Assembly: GCF_002835665.1 (NCBI RefSeq)
Contig: NZ_PIZV01000006.1
Coordinates: 1-64,000, forward strand
Direction of reading: 5' to 3'
Length of the DNA: 64,000 nt
Source of the DNA: Chryseobacterium sp. PMSZPI
GTDB taxonomy: Bacteria > Bacteroidota > Bacteroidia > Flavobacteriales > Weeksellaceae
Shown here: positions 16,622 through 25,495 of the stretch, piece by piece
Numbering within the stretch: position 1 is the first letter of the stretch
Layout: each line of letters starts with the position of its first letter
Program-made: the position numbers and the translations under genes
Notes under the pieces: generated by a model
Databases searched by the model: none
What the model was told of the DNA's origin: nothing
The model's input: only the letters and a program-made list of their open reading frames with translations

Positions 16622-16868
16622 AAAATAATTGTCATATATTTTGCGTAGATATATTTTATTGATTAAGGTTTGATTAAATTTCTGAAGAAAACTCGATGAT
16701 AAAGTGCCCTCCTATTTCAACATCCGGTTGGTCTAGATTCCTGACGGAATGACAATAACTGCGTTATCAGCTAAATCTGTAAAGTTTTATCTCCCACAAA
16801 TCTTTATGAGAAAATCTCGAATATTTAAAGTTTGGGCTAAAACCAATGGAATTTGTATGTAAAAAAGA

Positions 16869-17020
16869 GGTTGCCTAAAAAGTCAAATAATTTTGGCTTT
16901 TGTCATTCTGACGTAGGAAGAATCTCATTGATGATCAGTTATTTGAGATTCTTTACTCCATTTCTGAACTACGTTCGTAAACTGTCAGTTTATGTTCAGA
17001 ATGACACTTTTTAGACAGCC
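16869..17020. repeat. 152-bp nested inverted-repeat element
   Basis: Outer 15-bp arms (16869-16883 and 17006-17020, two mismatches), then inner arms TGTCATTCTGA / TCAGAATGACA (16901-16911, 16996-17006) and AGAATCTCA / TGAGATTCT (16919-16927, 16944-16952). No ORF. It would fold into one long cruciform or RNA hairpin and looks like a dispersed intergenic element. Confidence 0.6.
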
Positions 17021-17091
17021 CCCTATTGAATGATTTATATTGTATTTGTAGAATACACTACAATTTTTAACCTTTATATTATGCAAAGTAC

Positions 17092-17619
17092 TTAGCCCAT
17101 CTTTTTCAAAATCTTCTCAAATGTATTGATGTTCCTGCTGGTAAACTGGTCCTTCAGGTTTTTCTTTCCTAAGACCTTTCCAAAAGAAGAATCCAAAGTA
17201 TTCCCTTTCAGGACCTGCCAGTAAAATATATGATTAACAATCTCAGCTTTTTCATTCTCAGTCTGCAAGGATTTCTGAAATTCCTCCATTAAAACCTTTT
17301 CCACTCCCGGAACTCCTACAAAAGTATAGATATGAAGATCATCCCCTTTTTCAAAAGGAATACTGTTCCAAAAAACTTCCGTTTCTTCCTGTGATTTTAT
17401 GAATAAAAAAGCCTCGTAAGAAAAATGATCCGACATCGCTTTTTCAAGAATTTGTTTTAAAGCATCAGCCTTTTTATCAGATGAAAAAACAATGTTCCCG
17501 GATGCCAGAATTGAGCTTACATCTTTCATACCGACTTCTTTAAAAACCTGACAGACATCTGCCATTTTCATATTAGTTCCTTTAACATTAACGCCGCGGA
17601 GAAAAGCACAGTATTTCAT
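17092..17619 (-). CDS. DUF1697 domain protein
   Basis: 175 aa, cytosolic. It starts MKYCAFLRGVNVKG, the signature N-terminus of DUF1697 (YxAFLRGINVGG), followed by MADVCQVFKEVG and ILASGNIVFSS, then FLFIKSQEE and the C-terminal KKNLKDQFTSRNINTFEKI. The function of the family is unknown. It stands alone, with simple-sequence repeats upstream (17626-17690). Confidence 0.9.
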   Translation of the reverse strand: MKYCAFLRGVNVKGTNMKMADVCQVFKEVGMKDVSSILASGNIVFSSDKKADALKQILEKAMSDHFSYEAFLFIKSQEETEVFWNSIPFEKGDDLHIYTFVGVPGVEKVLMEEFQKSLQTENEKAEIVNHIFYWQVLKGNTLDSSFGKVLGKKNLKDQFTSRNINTFEKILKKMG

Positions 17620-17625
17620 TTTTTA

Positions 17626-17690
17626 GGGATTAGGGATTAGATTATAGGTTGCAGGGTGTATATTAGGTTTGAGGGTTTGAGGGTTTGAGA
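17626..17690 (+). repeat. G-rich simple repeats upstream of the DUF1697 gene
   Basis: TTAGGGA-type units (17626-17642) and three GGGTTTGA-type units (about 17665-17688). Degenerate and non-coding. Confidence 0.5.
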
Positions 17691-17748
17691 GTATTAGAGT
17701 GAAAGAGTTATTTTTCTATTATTTAAATTATTTAAATTTTTTAATCTT

Positions 17749-19242
17749 TTAATCAATTCTAATGTATAAATTATAGTCTGTTCCTGAAGGTTTCAATTTA
17801 TAGATTTTTTCCAGAATTTTATTGTTGCTTTTTAAATGATCTTTCACTCGAAATTCTTTCAAAAGCCTGTAGTGAGTCTGGTAGTAAACAGAATTCGCAT
17901 CATTCCCGTCATATAGGTTTTTATAAGAAAGCAGGTATTTTGGCTTTCTTGATTTTACGGTGTTGATCCAATAATTCTTTTTGTCTTTTTTAATTTCCGT
18001 CTGAACTCCTTTGTCTACCAATCCTACTTCATCAATCGTTTTAAGTCCGGAAAAGTAAGGTACATATCCTGCCGGCTCCAGGAAAATCCATTGATTTTTA
18101 TCTTTTTCATATTGATTTAAAAAGAGGCCAATATTTCTACGGTAATTCCATTCCCCGTTCCCTGTTGCAATCGAATGAATAGTCTGAAATGCCAGCATAG
18201 GAAGAATATAAAATATAATTAACAGAGAAAGCCACCAGTTTCTTTTTATCTTTTGCTCCAATACGAAAACAAGAACAGGAACAAAAAGCAGTAATTGAGG
18301 AACCCAATAATACCAATCGAACAGACTTTTCTGAGAGATAAAAATAACCTGTTTTGCCCATCCGAAAATAAAGATCATCCATAAGAAATAGTTTCTCTTC
18401 TCCCTTTGTCTGATCAGGTAAATGAAACAAAGCAATTCAAAAATCAATACAATAATGGTTATTGGATTGAAATTTCCCGGAAGCTTCAACATCCCCCAAT
18501 AGTTTCCAAAACTGGCCAAAAAGTAATCGATATGCTGCTGAAATGTATACTCTTGCCCATAAAGCAGTTTCTTCGCTGTAATCGTATTATTCACAAGTTC
18601 TCCAAAGTAGAACCAGTTAAAGGCAACACTTAATAAAACACCCCAGACACCCCCAAAAACATAATTCCATCTAATTTTTTTATTCCAAAGCATATCCACA
18701 AGAAATACAATCCCCAGAAATATAACTGTATCTATTCTTGTAAACATAATCAGGGCAGGAAGAATAGTTTGTACCCATTTCTTTCCTTTATTAAACCCAT
18801 AATACAACAAAGACATCTCTAAGAAAAACAGAATGCCGTATTCCATTCCCAGGATGGAAATTTTAATTGCAGGAGGAAGAATGCCAATTAAAAATATAAA
18901 GATGGCCTTGTGCCAGGGATTTTTAAGAAGCAAATGGGAAAGAAACAAAGTTCCTATGGTAAACAGTATGGAATTAAAAATCAAAAGAGGTTCGATAAAG
19001 TATTCCTTACCAAATATCAGATTGAAAAAATAGGATACAAAAACATACAAATGAGTGGTGGAAGCTGATATTTTGGTATCTCCATTAAATCCAATTACTC
19101 CATAATCCAGTAAGTTTTGCGCCACTCTCCAGGTAATGAATGCATCTTCCTGAATATAATGGGTTAATAAGAAAAGAAGCTTAAAAGCTACCGTAAAAAT
19201 TACGGCATAAATTGGGAATTTGTTGTTTTTTGCGTCAACCAT
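17749..19242 (-). CDS. Multi-pass membrane glycosyltransferase-like protein
   Basis: 497 aa with about ten hydrophobic segments, mainly between residues 10 and 355, and a soluble C-terminal part. The N-terminal loop contains EDAFITWRVAQNLLDYGV; an acidic D/E-D pair in the first periplasmic loop is typical of GT-C polyprenyl-phosphate-sugar transferases. The protein would act at the inner membrane, adding sugar to a lipid or protein acceptor; donor and acceptor cannot be named. It has its own promoter box at 19262-19269 and lies downstream of the larger GT117 gene, from which a terminator separates it. Confidence 0.7.
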   Translation of the reverse strand: MVDAKNNKFPIYAVIFTVAFKLLFLLTHYIQEDAFITWRVAQNLLDYGVIGFNGDTKISASTTHLYVFVSYFFNLIFGKEYFIEPLLIFNSILFTIGTLFLSHLLLKNPWHKAIFIFLIGILPPAIKISILGMEYGILFFLEMSLLYYGFNKGKKWVQTILPALIMFTRIDTVIFLGIVFLVDMLWNKKIRWNYVFGGVWGVLLSVAFNWFYFGELVNNTITAKKLLYGQEYTFQQHIDYFLASFGNYWGMLKLPGNFNPITIIVLIFELLCFIYLIRQREKRNYFLWMIFIFGWAKQVIFISQKSLFDWYYWVPQLLLFVPVLVFVLEQKIKRNWWLSLLIIFYILPMLAFQTIHSIATGNGEWNYRRNIGLFLNQYEKDKNQWIFLEPAGYVPYFSGLKTIDEVGLVDKGVQTEIKKDKKNYWINTVKSRKPKYLLSYKNLYDGNDANSVYYQTHYRLLKEFRVKDHLKSNNKILEKIYKLKPSGTDYNLYIRID

Positions 19243-19261
19243 TATGTATTTTTAAGATTGA

Positions 19262-19269
19262 CAAATATA
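19262..19269 (-). promoter_or_regulatory. Promoter of the membrane glycosyltransferase gene
   Basis: On the minus strand TATATTTG, preceded after 20 bases by a TTG: a complete TTG-N20-TAnnTTTG promoter. The leader is about 13 bases. Confidence 0.65.
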
Positions 19270-19298
19270 ATCTTTAAATTCAGGATTCCCAATAACAA

Positions 19299-19324
19299 AA
19301 AAACGGAACCGAAGTTCCGTTTTT
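19299..19324. terminator. Terminator of the GT117 gene
   Basis: AAAAACGGAAC and GTTCCGTTTTT form an 11-bp perfect stem with loop CGAA, eight bases after the GT117 stop codon. Confidence 0.85.
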
Positions 19325-19331
19325 AAAGTAT

Positions 19332-22300
19332 TTATTGTGTTGCTTTGATAATCGCAGAGGTAATCTGATTTTCTTTTTCTTTCGAATACGTTGAATCAAA
19401 AGGCTCCATGACATCAAATAAGTATTGATAGAATGGCGTAATCTTTTGAACATCTTCAGATTCTTTCATCGCTTTCTCTTTGCCCATTTGCTGAAGATCT
19501 TTTACAAAAGCATTGAATTTTTTATCAATCGGCTCAATGGATTTTACTAAATAAGCATATGCCTTTTCTTTTTGTCCAATTTTTGTATAAGCGTCAGTAA
19601 CAGCAGAAACAACAAGAGAATATTCCATTGGTTTTGTTCTCATTTGTCTTCTCAAATAACTTTGATCTGCTTTTGAAAGGCTTAAATAATAATCATATTC
19701 ATCAAAAATTCCTTTCTTAAGCACTTCTGCCAGTTGAAGACCTTTTTGTTCCTGACCTGCGATAATATATCCTGATACAATAGAGCTTAATGAACGTGGG
19801 TCATTATATTTTTCAGCTGGAATTTCTTTAGCTGCAAGATCCAATAATTCTATTGCTTTAGCTTTCTGTCCACTTAGCGCTAATGCTGAAGCAGCTCTGC
19901 TTGCTGACATTCTATAGCTGATAATGTTGGATGTAGCCGTTTCATCAAAGTGAGCATTTAAATCTTTAAAGTTCCCCCATCTGAAATTTTTCACCACATT
20001 ATAAAGAGAATTAGTATCCACTCTACCCATATCTCCATCAGGAGTTTGAGCTGTGTGTATTGGCACTAATCTATAACTGAAACCATCAAACTGAAGATAC
20101 TCGTTCAGATAGAATATGTTTTCACTATCATAGATCCCTCCCGAAGAGAAGTTAATTGGACGTTTCCAATCGAAATTAGCTAATAAATCCAATAAGATCA
20201 GGTTGTTTTTATACAGAGTATTTCCTTTATAAGTAATCATAATCTGATTCGCAACATTTGGAAGATCTGCTTGATTGATAATTCCCGCTTTTAAAGCATT
20301 TTCTTTATTTACAGGAAGGATAAATTTGTTTACCGGAAGAATATTATACTTTTCATATTTCTCTTCTCCAAAGTACATTTTCAATAGCTCATCTTTTTCA
20401 GGAGATTTGAATTTAATAAAATCAATAGCTTCCTTCAATGTTAATGAATCCTGTGTAAGATATTTTCTGAATGCCTGGAATTGAGTATCGGGAGCTCCCT
20501 GTTCTTTTAACATAGAGAAAACCCCTTCCCAATCTTCCTTCTTCATCATATAAATCTGGTCGTTTACCCCATCTCTATAATCTTCATGTTTTAATTGACT
20601 TGGGATTCCCATTGCATTGTATGTTCTTCTTTTCACCTGATCTAAATTCCAAGGTGTTGAAGCAAGGGTAAAGTTAACCACTTTTACATCGTCTCTGAAT
20701 CTTTCCGTCTCCTGGATTGCCCAAACCGGATATGTGTCATTATCACCATAAACGAATAAAATATCATTCTTAGGCAATGATTTTAATACTGAATATGCAT
20801 AATCATAAGCTGTATATCTGTTGCTTCTGTCATGCACATTATAGTTTTGGAAGCCCATCATAAAAGGTACTCCGAGCAATACAACTCCCAAAGCGATATT
20901 CGCTCCGTTAGATTTTATCTTAGATTGCAAGAACCATAAAACAGCTCCTGCTCCTAGTCCGATCCAAATCGCAAAGGCATAGAAAGATCCTACCATTGCA
21001 TAATCTCTTTCTCTTGGTTCAAACGGTTTTACTCCTGTATAGAAGATGATCCCTACACTTGTTATAACAAATAAAGATAATAATGCATAGAATCTTCCGA
21101 AGTCCCTGTTCAATTGGAAAAAGAACCCGATTAAGCCTAAAATTAATGGTAGGAAGAAGAATGTAACCGTACTTTCGTTTTTAAATTTAGCAGGCATTTT
21201 CTCCTGATTTCCAACCAAAACATTGTCTATAAAAGGAATCCCTGAAATCCAGTTTCCTTTTGTGCTTTCCATGTTTCCTTCAAGGTCATTCTGTCTCCCC
21301 ACATAGTTCCATAGCAGGTATCTTACAAAGTAATAGCCATTCTGGAAGGAAATAAAATAATCCATATTCTGAAGGAATGAAGGCTTCTGAACATTGATCA
21401 GATTATAAGGTTTTACTTTTAAATAATCTGAAGCCGTGATCGACTTATCTTCATATTTCGTTCTCAGTTCATCAAAAATTTGCTTAGCCTGTGGATTATC
21501 TGCCACATCTTCATTAGCATAGTTGAATGTAAAATCCGGTGCCCCATACATCGAAATATAGTTAGCCATTACATCCTTATCTTCATTAAACATTCTTGGC
21601 ATTAAGCTCACCTGAGACTTATTGAATACATAATTGAACCGGTCTCCGGTCTTTCTGTACGTTCCGGTTTTTTCATCTTTCTCATAGATTTCACCGGTTT
21701 TTTGCGTTTTAAAGCTTCCGTCTTCATTTTTTTCAATCCCATTCGCATCCAAAAATGCTGTATAGTTTTGTCCATAGATTGTTGGCCAATCACCATACTG
21801 CTCTCTGTTATAATAATCCAACATACCAATGGCAGTGTCCGGATCGTTAAGGTTCATCGGCGGATTAGCATTCGCTCTGATCGGAATTACCATCCAGCAA
21901 GAGAAACCGATAATCATATATACTACAGACAGAGCTATAGTCTGATACAGATTTCTTTTTGTTTTTCTGGCATATTTGATCATAAAATAGCAAATCACAG
22001 CCATTAAAATAAATGCTGCAATTGTTCCTGAGTGGAAAGGAAGCCCTAATCCGTTCACAAAGAAAATTTCCAATCTTCCGAACATCGTCATAATCAAAGG
22101 GAAAATAATTTTAAAAACAATAATTAAAATTCCCAATGTAATAAGGTTTGCCCAGATAAAATTTTTCCAGGTAAACTTATAGTTTCTTGCATAATATACA
22201 AGACATACCATAGGAGTCGCCAGCATACACATCATGTGCACCCCAACCGAAAGTCCTAAAACGAAGAAAATAAGGATAATCCATCTTTCACTGTCCGCTG

Positions 22301-22817
22301 CTTGATACTCGTTTTCCCATTTTGTGATCAACCAGACCAAAAGAGCGATGAACATTGAAGCCATCGAATAAACCTCTCCTTCCACCGCCGAGAACCAGAA
22401 TGTATCTGAGAATGTGAAGCAAAGTGCTCCTACTGCTCCGGCAAATAAAATGGAGATTTCCTGATGTTTCGTAATTTCTTCAAAATCTTTGTTGAGCAAC
22501 CTCCTTACCAAATGGGTAATGGTCCAAAACAAAAATAAAATAGTCAGCGCACTGAACAATGCAGACATCGCGTTGATGACGATGGAATAATTTTCGCCTT
22601 TCCCTAATGCAAAAATGGCTGCCACGGCACCCACAATCTGGAATAAAGCCGCTCCGGGAGCGTGCGTTACTTCAAGTTTAACTGCAGAAGAAATGTACTC
22701 CCCACAATCCCAAAAACTGAAATTGGGTTCTATTGTGGACAAGTACGTGAAAAACGCAATGACGAAAATCACCCATCCCAAAACGGTGTTCCATTGCCTA
22801 AAAGTCCAATTTTTCAT
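19332..22817 (-). CDS. Glycosyltransferase family 117 / DUF2723 membrane protein
   Basis: 1161 aa. The N-terminal DUF2723 domain (WNTVLGWVIFVIAFFTYLSTIEPNFSFWDCGEYI, the DCGE being the conserved acidic motif) is followed by about eleven membrane segments to residue 650, then a large periplasmic region ending in TPR-like helices (about 950-1100, AASALALSGQKAKAIELLDLA). Members are called protein O-mannosyltransferase-like in Bacteroidetes, which glycosylate exported proteins; the exact sugar is not known. It is divergent from the cysteine-synthase-like gene and shares its 223-bp upstream spacer. Confidence 0.88.
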   Translation of the reverse strand: MKNWTFRQWNTVLGWVIFVIAFFTYLSTIEPNFSFWDCGEYISSAVKLEVTHAPGAALFQIVGAVAAIFALGKGENYSIVINAMSALFSALTILFLFWTITHLVRRLLNKDFEEITKHQEISILFAGAVGALCFTFSDTFWFSAVEGEVYSMASMFIALLVWLITKWENEYQAADSERWIILIFFVLGLSVGVHMMCMLATPMVCLVYYARNYKFTWKNFIWANLITLGILIIVFKIIFPLIMTMFGRLEIFFVNGLGLPFHSGTIAAFILMAVICYFMIKYARKTKRNLYQTIALSVVYMIIGFSCWMVIPIRANANPPMNLNDPDTAIGMLDYYNREQYGDWPTIYGQNYTAFLDANGIEKNEDGSFKTQKTGEIYEKDEKTGTYRKTGDRFNYVFNKSQVSLMPRMFNEDKDVMANYISMYGAPDFTFNYANEDVADNPQAKQIFDELRTKYEDKSITASDYLKVKPYNLINVQKPSFLQNMDYFISFQNGYYFVRYLLWNYVGRQNDLEGNMESTKGNWISGIPFIDNVLVGNQEKMPAKFKNESTVTFFFLPLILGLIGFFFQLNRDFGRFYALLSLFVITSVGIIFYTGVKPFEPRERDYAMVGSFYAFAIWIGLGAGAVLWFLQSKIKSNGANIALGVVLLGVPFMMGFQNYNVHDRSNRYTAYDYAYSVLKSLPKNDILFVYGDNDTYPVWAIQETERFRDDVKVVNFTLASTPWNLDQVKRRTYNAMGIPSQLKHEDYRDGVNDQIYMMKKEDWEGVFSMLKEQGAPDTQFQAFRKYLTQDSLTLKEAIDFIKFKSPEKDELLKMYFGEEKYEKYNILPVNKFILPVNKENALKAGIINQADLPNVANQIMITYKGNTLYKNNLILLDLLANFDWKRPINFSSGGIYDSENIFYLNEYLQFDGFSYRLVPIHTAQTPDGDMGRVDTNSLYNVVKNFRWGNFKDLNAHFDETATSNIISYRMSASRAASALALSGQKAKAIELLDLAAKEIPAEKYNDPRSLSSIVSGYIIAGQEQKGLQLAEVLKKGIFDEYDYYLSLSKADQSYLRRQMRTKPMEYSLVVSAVTDAYTKIGQKEKAYAYLVKSIEPIDKKFNAFVKDLQQMGKEKAMKESEDVQKITPFYQYLFDVMEPFDSTYSKEKENQITSAIIKATQ

Positions 22818-22945
22818 AGTATTAAATCAATTATGCGAAAATAAGGCTTTTATATTATTTTAGGTGGCTTTTAACAAAATTTAAAAAATTTGGCGTAGTA
22901 TTTGCGATTATAGTCCTGTCTAAACTGCGAATACGAAAATGGTTT

Positions 22946-22968
22946 TTTCTAGAACCGGCGCCTAGAAA
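22946..22968. promoter_or_regulatory. Short inverted repeat in the divergent promoter region
   Basis: TTTCTAG and CTAGAAA, separated by nine GC-rich bases, lie 35 bases upstream of the TATTTTTG box. It is a possible operator; the arms are short, so chance is possible. Confidence 0.3.
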
Positions 22969-23002
22969 TCAAACAAAAGTTTAGTAATTATTTATTTTTT
23001 TG

Positions 23003-23010
23003 TATTTTTG
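23003..23010 (+). promoter_or_regulatory. Promoter -7 box of the cysteine-synthase-like gene
   Basis: TATTTTTG matches TAnnTTTG, 30 bases before the ATG at 23041. No TTG at -33. Confidence 0.55.
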
Positions 23011-23040
23011 CAGTCAGATTTTTATTGAAAATAACAAATA

Positions 23041-24078
23041 ATGAGTAATGTTTACGATAATATTCTTGGCCTAATAGGACACACACCTATGGTGAAGCTA
23101 AATACTGTCACAAAAGATATTCCAGCAACCGTTTATGCCAAGTTAGAATCATATAATCCTGGACATTCCACCAAAGATAGAATCGCACTTCATATTATAG
23201 AAAATGCAGAGAAAAAAGGCTTATTAAAGGAAGATTCTGTAGTTGTTGAAACTACATCCGGCAACACCGGATTTTCTATTGCAATGGTATGTATCATTAA
23301 AGGATATAAATGTATTCTCGCGGTAAGCGACAAGACAAAACCAGAAAAAATTGCTTATTTAAAAGCATTAGGAGCTACGGTTTATATCTGCCCGGCCAAC
23401 GTTCCGGCGGATGATCCAAGATCTTATTATGAAGTCGCTAAGAGAATCGCTTTGGAAACTCCAAATTCTATTTACATCAATCAGTACTTTAACGAACTGA
23501 ATATTGATGCCCATTACCAGTCTACTGGTCCTGAAATCTGGGAACAAACAGAAGGTAAGATCACCCACCTTTTTGCTTGTACAGGTACAGGAGGTACATT
23601 ATCAGGTTCGGCAAAGTTTTTGAAGGAAAAAAATCCGGATATTAAAATAATCGGAATAGATGCGGACGGTTCTATATTAAAAAGCTATCACGAAACAGGA
23701 GAGATTCACAAAGAAGATGTACATCCTTATCAAATTGAAGGAATGGGAAAAAACCTGATTCCATCGGCTCTACTTTTTGATAAAGTAGATGAGTTTGTAA
23801 GGGTAAATGATGAAATGGCCGCATACAGAACCCGCGAAATTGCCTTGAAAGAGGCTATTATGGGAGGTTATACAACAGGAGCCGTAACCCAAGGGCTAAT
23901 ACAGTATGCACAATCTCATGAACTCACCGAAAACGACGTGGTTGTTTTAATATACCCTGACCATGGCTCCAGATACATCACTAAAGTATATAGTGATAAA
24001 TGGATGGCTGAACAGGGATTTGTTAACAACTGTGTTCACAATTATGACGAAGTTTTCAAGACTGAGTTTATTAAATAA
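23041..24078 (+). CDS. PLP-dependent cysteine-synthase-family enzyme, probable cysteate synthase
   Basis: 345 aa, fold type II PLP enzyme. The PLP lysine is in HSTKDRIALH (usually SVKDR), the cofactor loop is ETTSGNTGFS, the phosphate loop is GTGGTLSGS, and the C-terminal segment is YPDHGSRY. General family function is beta-replacement on an activated serine. The next gene is an alpha-oxoamine synthase, and together the two match the first steps of capnine sulfonolipid synthesis: O-phosphoserine plus sulfite to cysteate, then acylation. Chryseobacterium is known to make such lipids (sulfobacins). An ordinary cysteine synthase or cystathionine beta-synthase is the alternative. A hairpin separates the two genes. 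Confidence 0.75.
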   Translation: MSNVYDNILGLIGHTPMVKLNTVTKDIPATVYAKLESYNPGHSTKDRIALHIIENAEKKGLLKEDSVVVETTSGNTGFSIAMVCIIKGYKCILAVSDKTKPEKIAYLKALGATVYICPANVPADDPRSYYEVAKRIALETPNSIYINQYFNELNIDAHYQSTGPEIWEQTEGKITHLFACTGTGGTLSGSAKFLKEKNPDIKIIGIDADGSILKSYHETGEIHKEDVHPYQIEGMGKNLIPSALLFDKVDEFVRVNDEMAAYRTREIALKEAIMGGYTTGAVTQGLIQYAQSHELTENDVVVLIYPDHGSRYITKVYSDKWMAEQGFVNNCVHNYDEVFKTEFIK

Positions 24079-24099
24079 GAACAAATAAAATCACAATAC

Positions 24100-24134
24100 A
24101 AAAGCCTTTTGCGTGTTCTACAAGAAAGGCTTTT
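24100..24134 (+). terminator. Terminator-like hairpin between the two capnine genes
   Basis: AAAAGCCTTT and AAAGGCTTTT form a 10-bp stem with a 15-base loop, followed by TT. It could attenuate rather than end transcription, given the co-oriented partner 22 bases on. Confidence 0.65.
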
Positions 24135-24155
24135 TTACTTAAAAATTACGAAACA

Positions 24156-25430
24156 ATGTTGGATATTTTTGAAAGAATAAAAGAAAATCCAGGACCTCTT
24201 GGACAGTTTGCAGATTATGGAGAAGGATATTTTATTTTCCCAAGATTAGAGGGTCCTATCGGCCCTAGAATGCAATTTCAAGGTAGAGAAGTAATTTTCT
24301 GGAGTGCCAATGACTATTTAGGATTGTGTAATCATCCTGAAGTAAAAGAAGCGGATGCTCAGGCGGCTGCAGAATTTGGAATGTTCTACCCGATGGGAGC
24401 AAGGGCAATGTCCGGAGAAACAGATCAGCACCTTCAATTGGAGAGAGAATTGGCAGATTTCGTACAAAAAGAATCAGCATATTTATTAAATTTTGGTTAT
24501 CAGGGAATGGTTTCTACCATTGATGCTTTGGTAAGCCGAAACGATGTAATTGTTTACGATATGGACTCTCACGCTTGTATCGTAGATGGTGTAAGACTTC
24601 ATTCAGGAAAAAGATTTACCTATAAGCATAACGATATGGCCAGTCTTGAAAAAAATCTTCAGAGAGCGACTAAAGTTGCTGAAGAAACAGGAGGTGGTAT
24701 CCTTGTCATTACTGAAGGAGTTTTCGGAATGAGAGGACAACAAGGTAAGATCAAAGAAATCTGTGATTTAAAATCAAAATATCAGTTCAGACTTTTAGTA
24801 GATGATGCACACGGGTTTGGGACATTAGGTAAAACAGGAGCCGGAGTGGGTGAAGAACAAGACTGTACCGATCAGATTGATGTATATTTCTCTACTTTTG
24901 CTAAATCAATGGCTGGTTTCGGAGCATTCCTTGCTGGGGACAAAGAAATCATCAGATACCTGAAGTTCAACTTAAGATCGCAAATTTTTGCAAAATCTCT
25001 TACAATGCCAATGGTAATCGGAGGTTTGAAAAGATTAGAGCTTTTAAGATCAAGACCTGAGATTAAAGCTAAACTTTGGGAAAATGTAAATAAATTACAG
25101 AGCGGTTTAAAAGAAAGAGGATTCAATATTGGGGATACCAACACTTGTGTAACTCCGGTAATGATGCAGGGAACTCCTGTAGAAGCTACTCTATTGGTGA
25201 AAGACTTAAGAGAAAATTTTGGGATCTTTACATCCGTGGTAGTATACCCGGTTATTCCAAAAGGAATGATTCTTTTAAGGTTGATTCCTACCGCTTCTCA
25301 TACGGATGCCGAAATTAATGAAACATTAGCGGCATTTGAAGCAATTCACGACAAATTAGTAAGTGGTTACTATAAAGAGCAGGAACAATTATTACTGCAG
25401 GAACAAGGATTAAGTTTTAAACCGATTTAA
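24156..25430 (+). CDS. Alpha-oxoamine synthase, probable cysteate C-fatty-acyltransferase
   Basis: 424 aa, fold type I PLP enzyme of the KBL/SPT/BioF group, which joins an amino acid and an acyl thioester with loss of CO2. Visible motifs: FWSANDYLGLCNHPEV (about 49-64), ARAMSGETDQHLQLE, LNFGYQGMVS, DSHACIVDGVRLHSGK, VTEGVFGM-like ITEGVFGMRG, LVDDAHGFGTLGKTGAG, and the lysine region FSTFAKSMAGFGAF. Flavobacterial and Capnocytophaga homologues next to a cysteine-synthase-like gene make 3-dehydrocapnine from cysteate; a serine palmitoyltransferase (sphingolipid) role is the main alternative. The adjacent gene favours the sulfonolipid reading. Confidence 0.78.
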   Translation: MLDIFERIKENPGPLGQFADYGEGYFIFPRLEGPIGPRMQFQGREVIFWSANDYLGLCNHPEVKEADAQAAAEFGMFYPMGARAMSGETDQHLQLERELADFVQKESAYLLNFGYQGMVSTIDALVSRNDVIVYDMDSHACIVDGVRLHSGKRFTYKHNDMASLEKNLQRATKVAEETGGGILVITEGVFGMRGQQGKIKEICDLKSKYQFRLLVDDAHGFGTLGKTGAGVGEEQDCTDQIDVYFSTFAKSMAGFGAFLAGDKEIIRYLKFNLRSQIFAKSLTMPMVIGGLKRLELLRSRPEIKAKLWENVNKLQSGLKERGFNIGDTNTCVTPVMMQGTPVEATLLVKDLRENFGIFTSVVVYPVIPKGMILLRLIPTASHTDAEINETLAAFEAIHDKLVSGYYKEQEQLLLQEQGLSFKPI

Positions 25431-25443
25431 TTCATAACAATAC

Positions 25444-25474
25444 AAAAAACCACTGATTGATTCAGTGGTTTTTT
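25444..25474 (+). terminator. Terminator after the acyltransferase gene
   Basis: AAAAAACCACTGA and TCAGTGGTTTTTT form a perfect 13-bp stem with a five-base loop. Confidence 0.9.
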
Positions 25475-25495
25475 ATTTAAAAACTATAAAAAACA

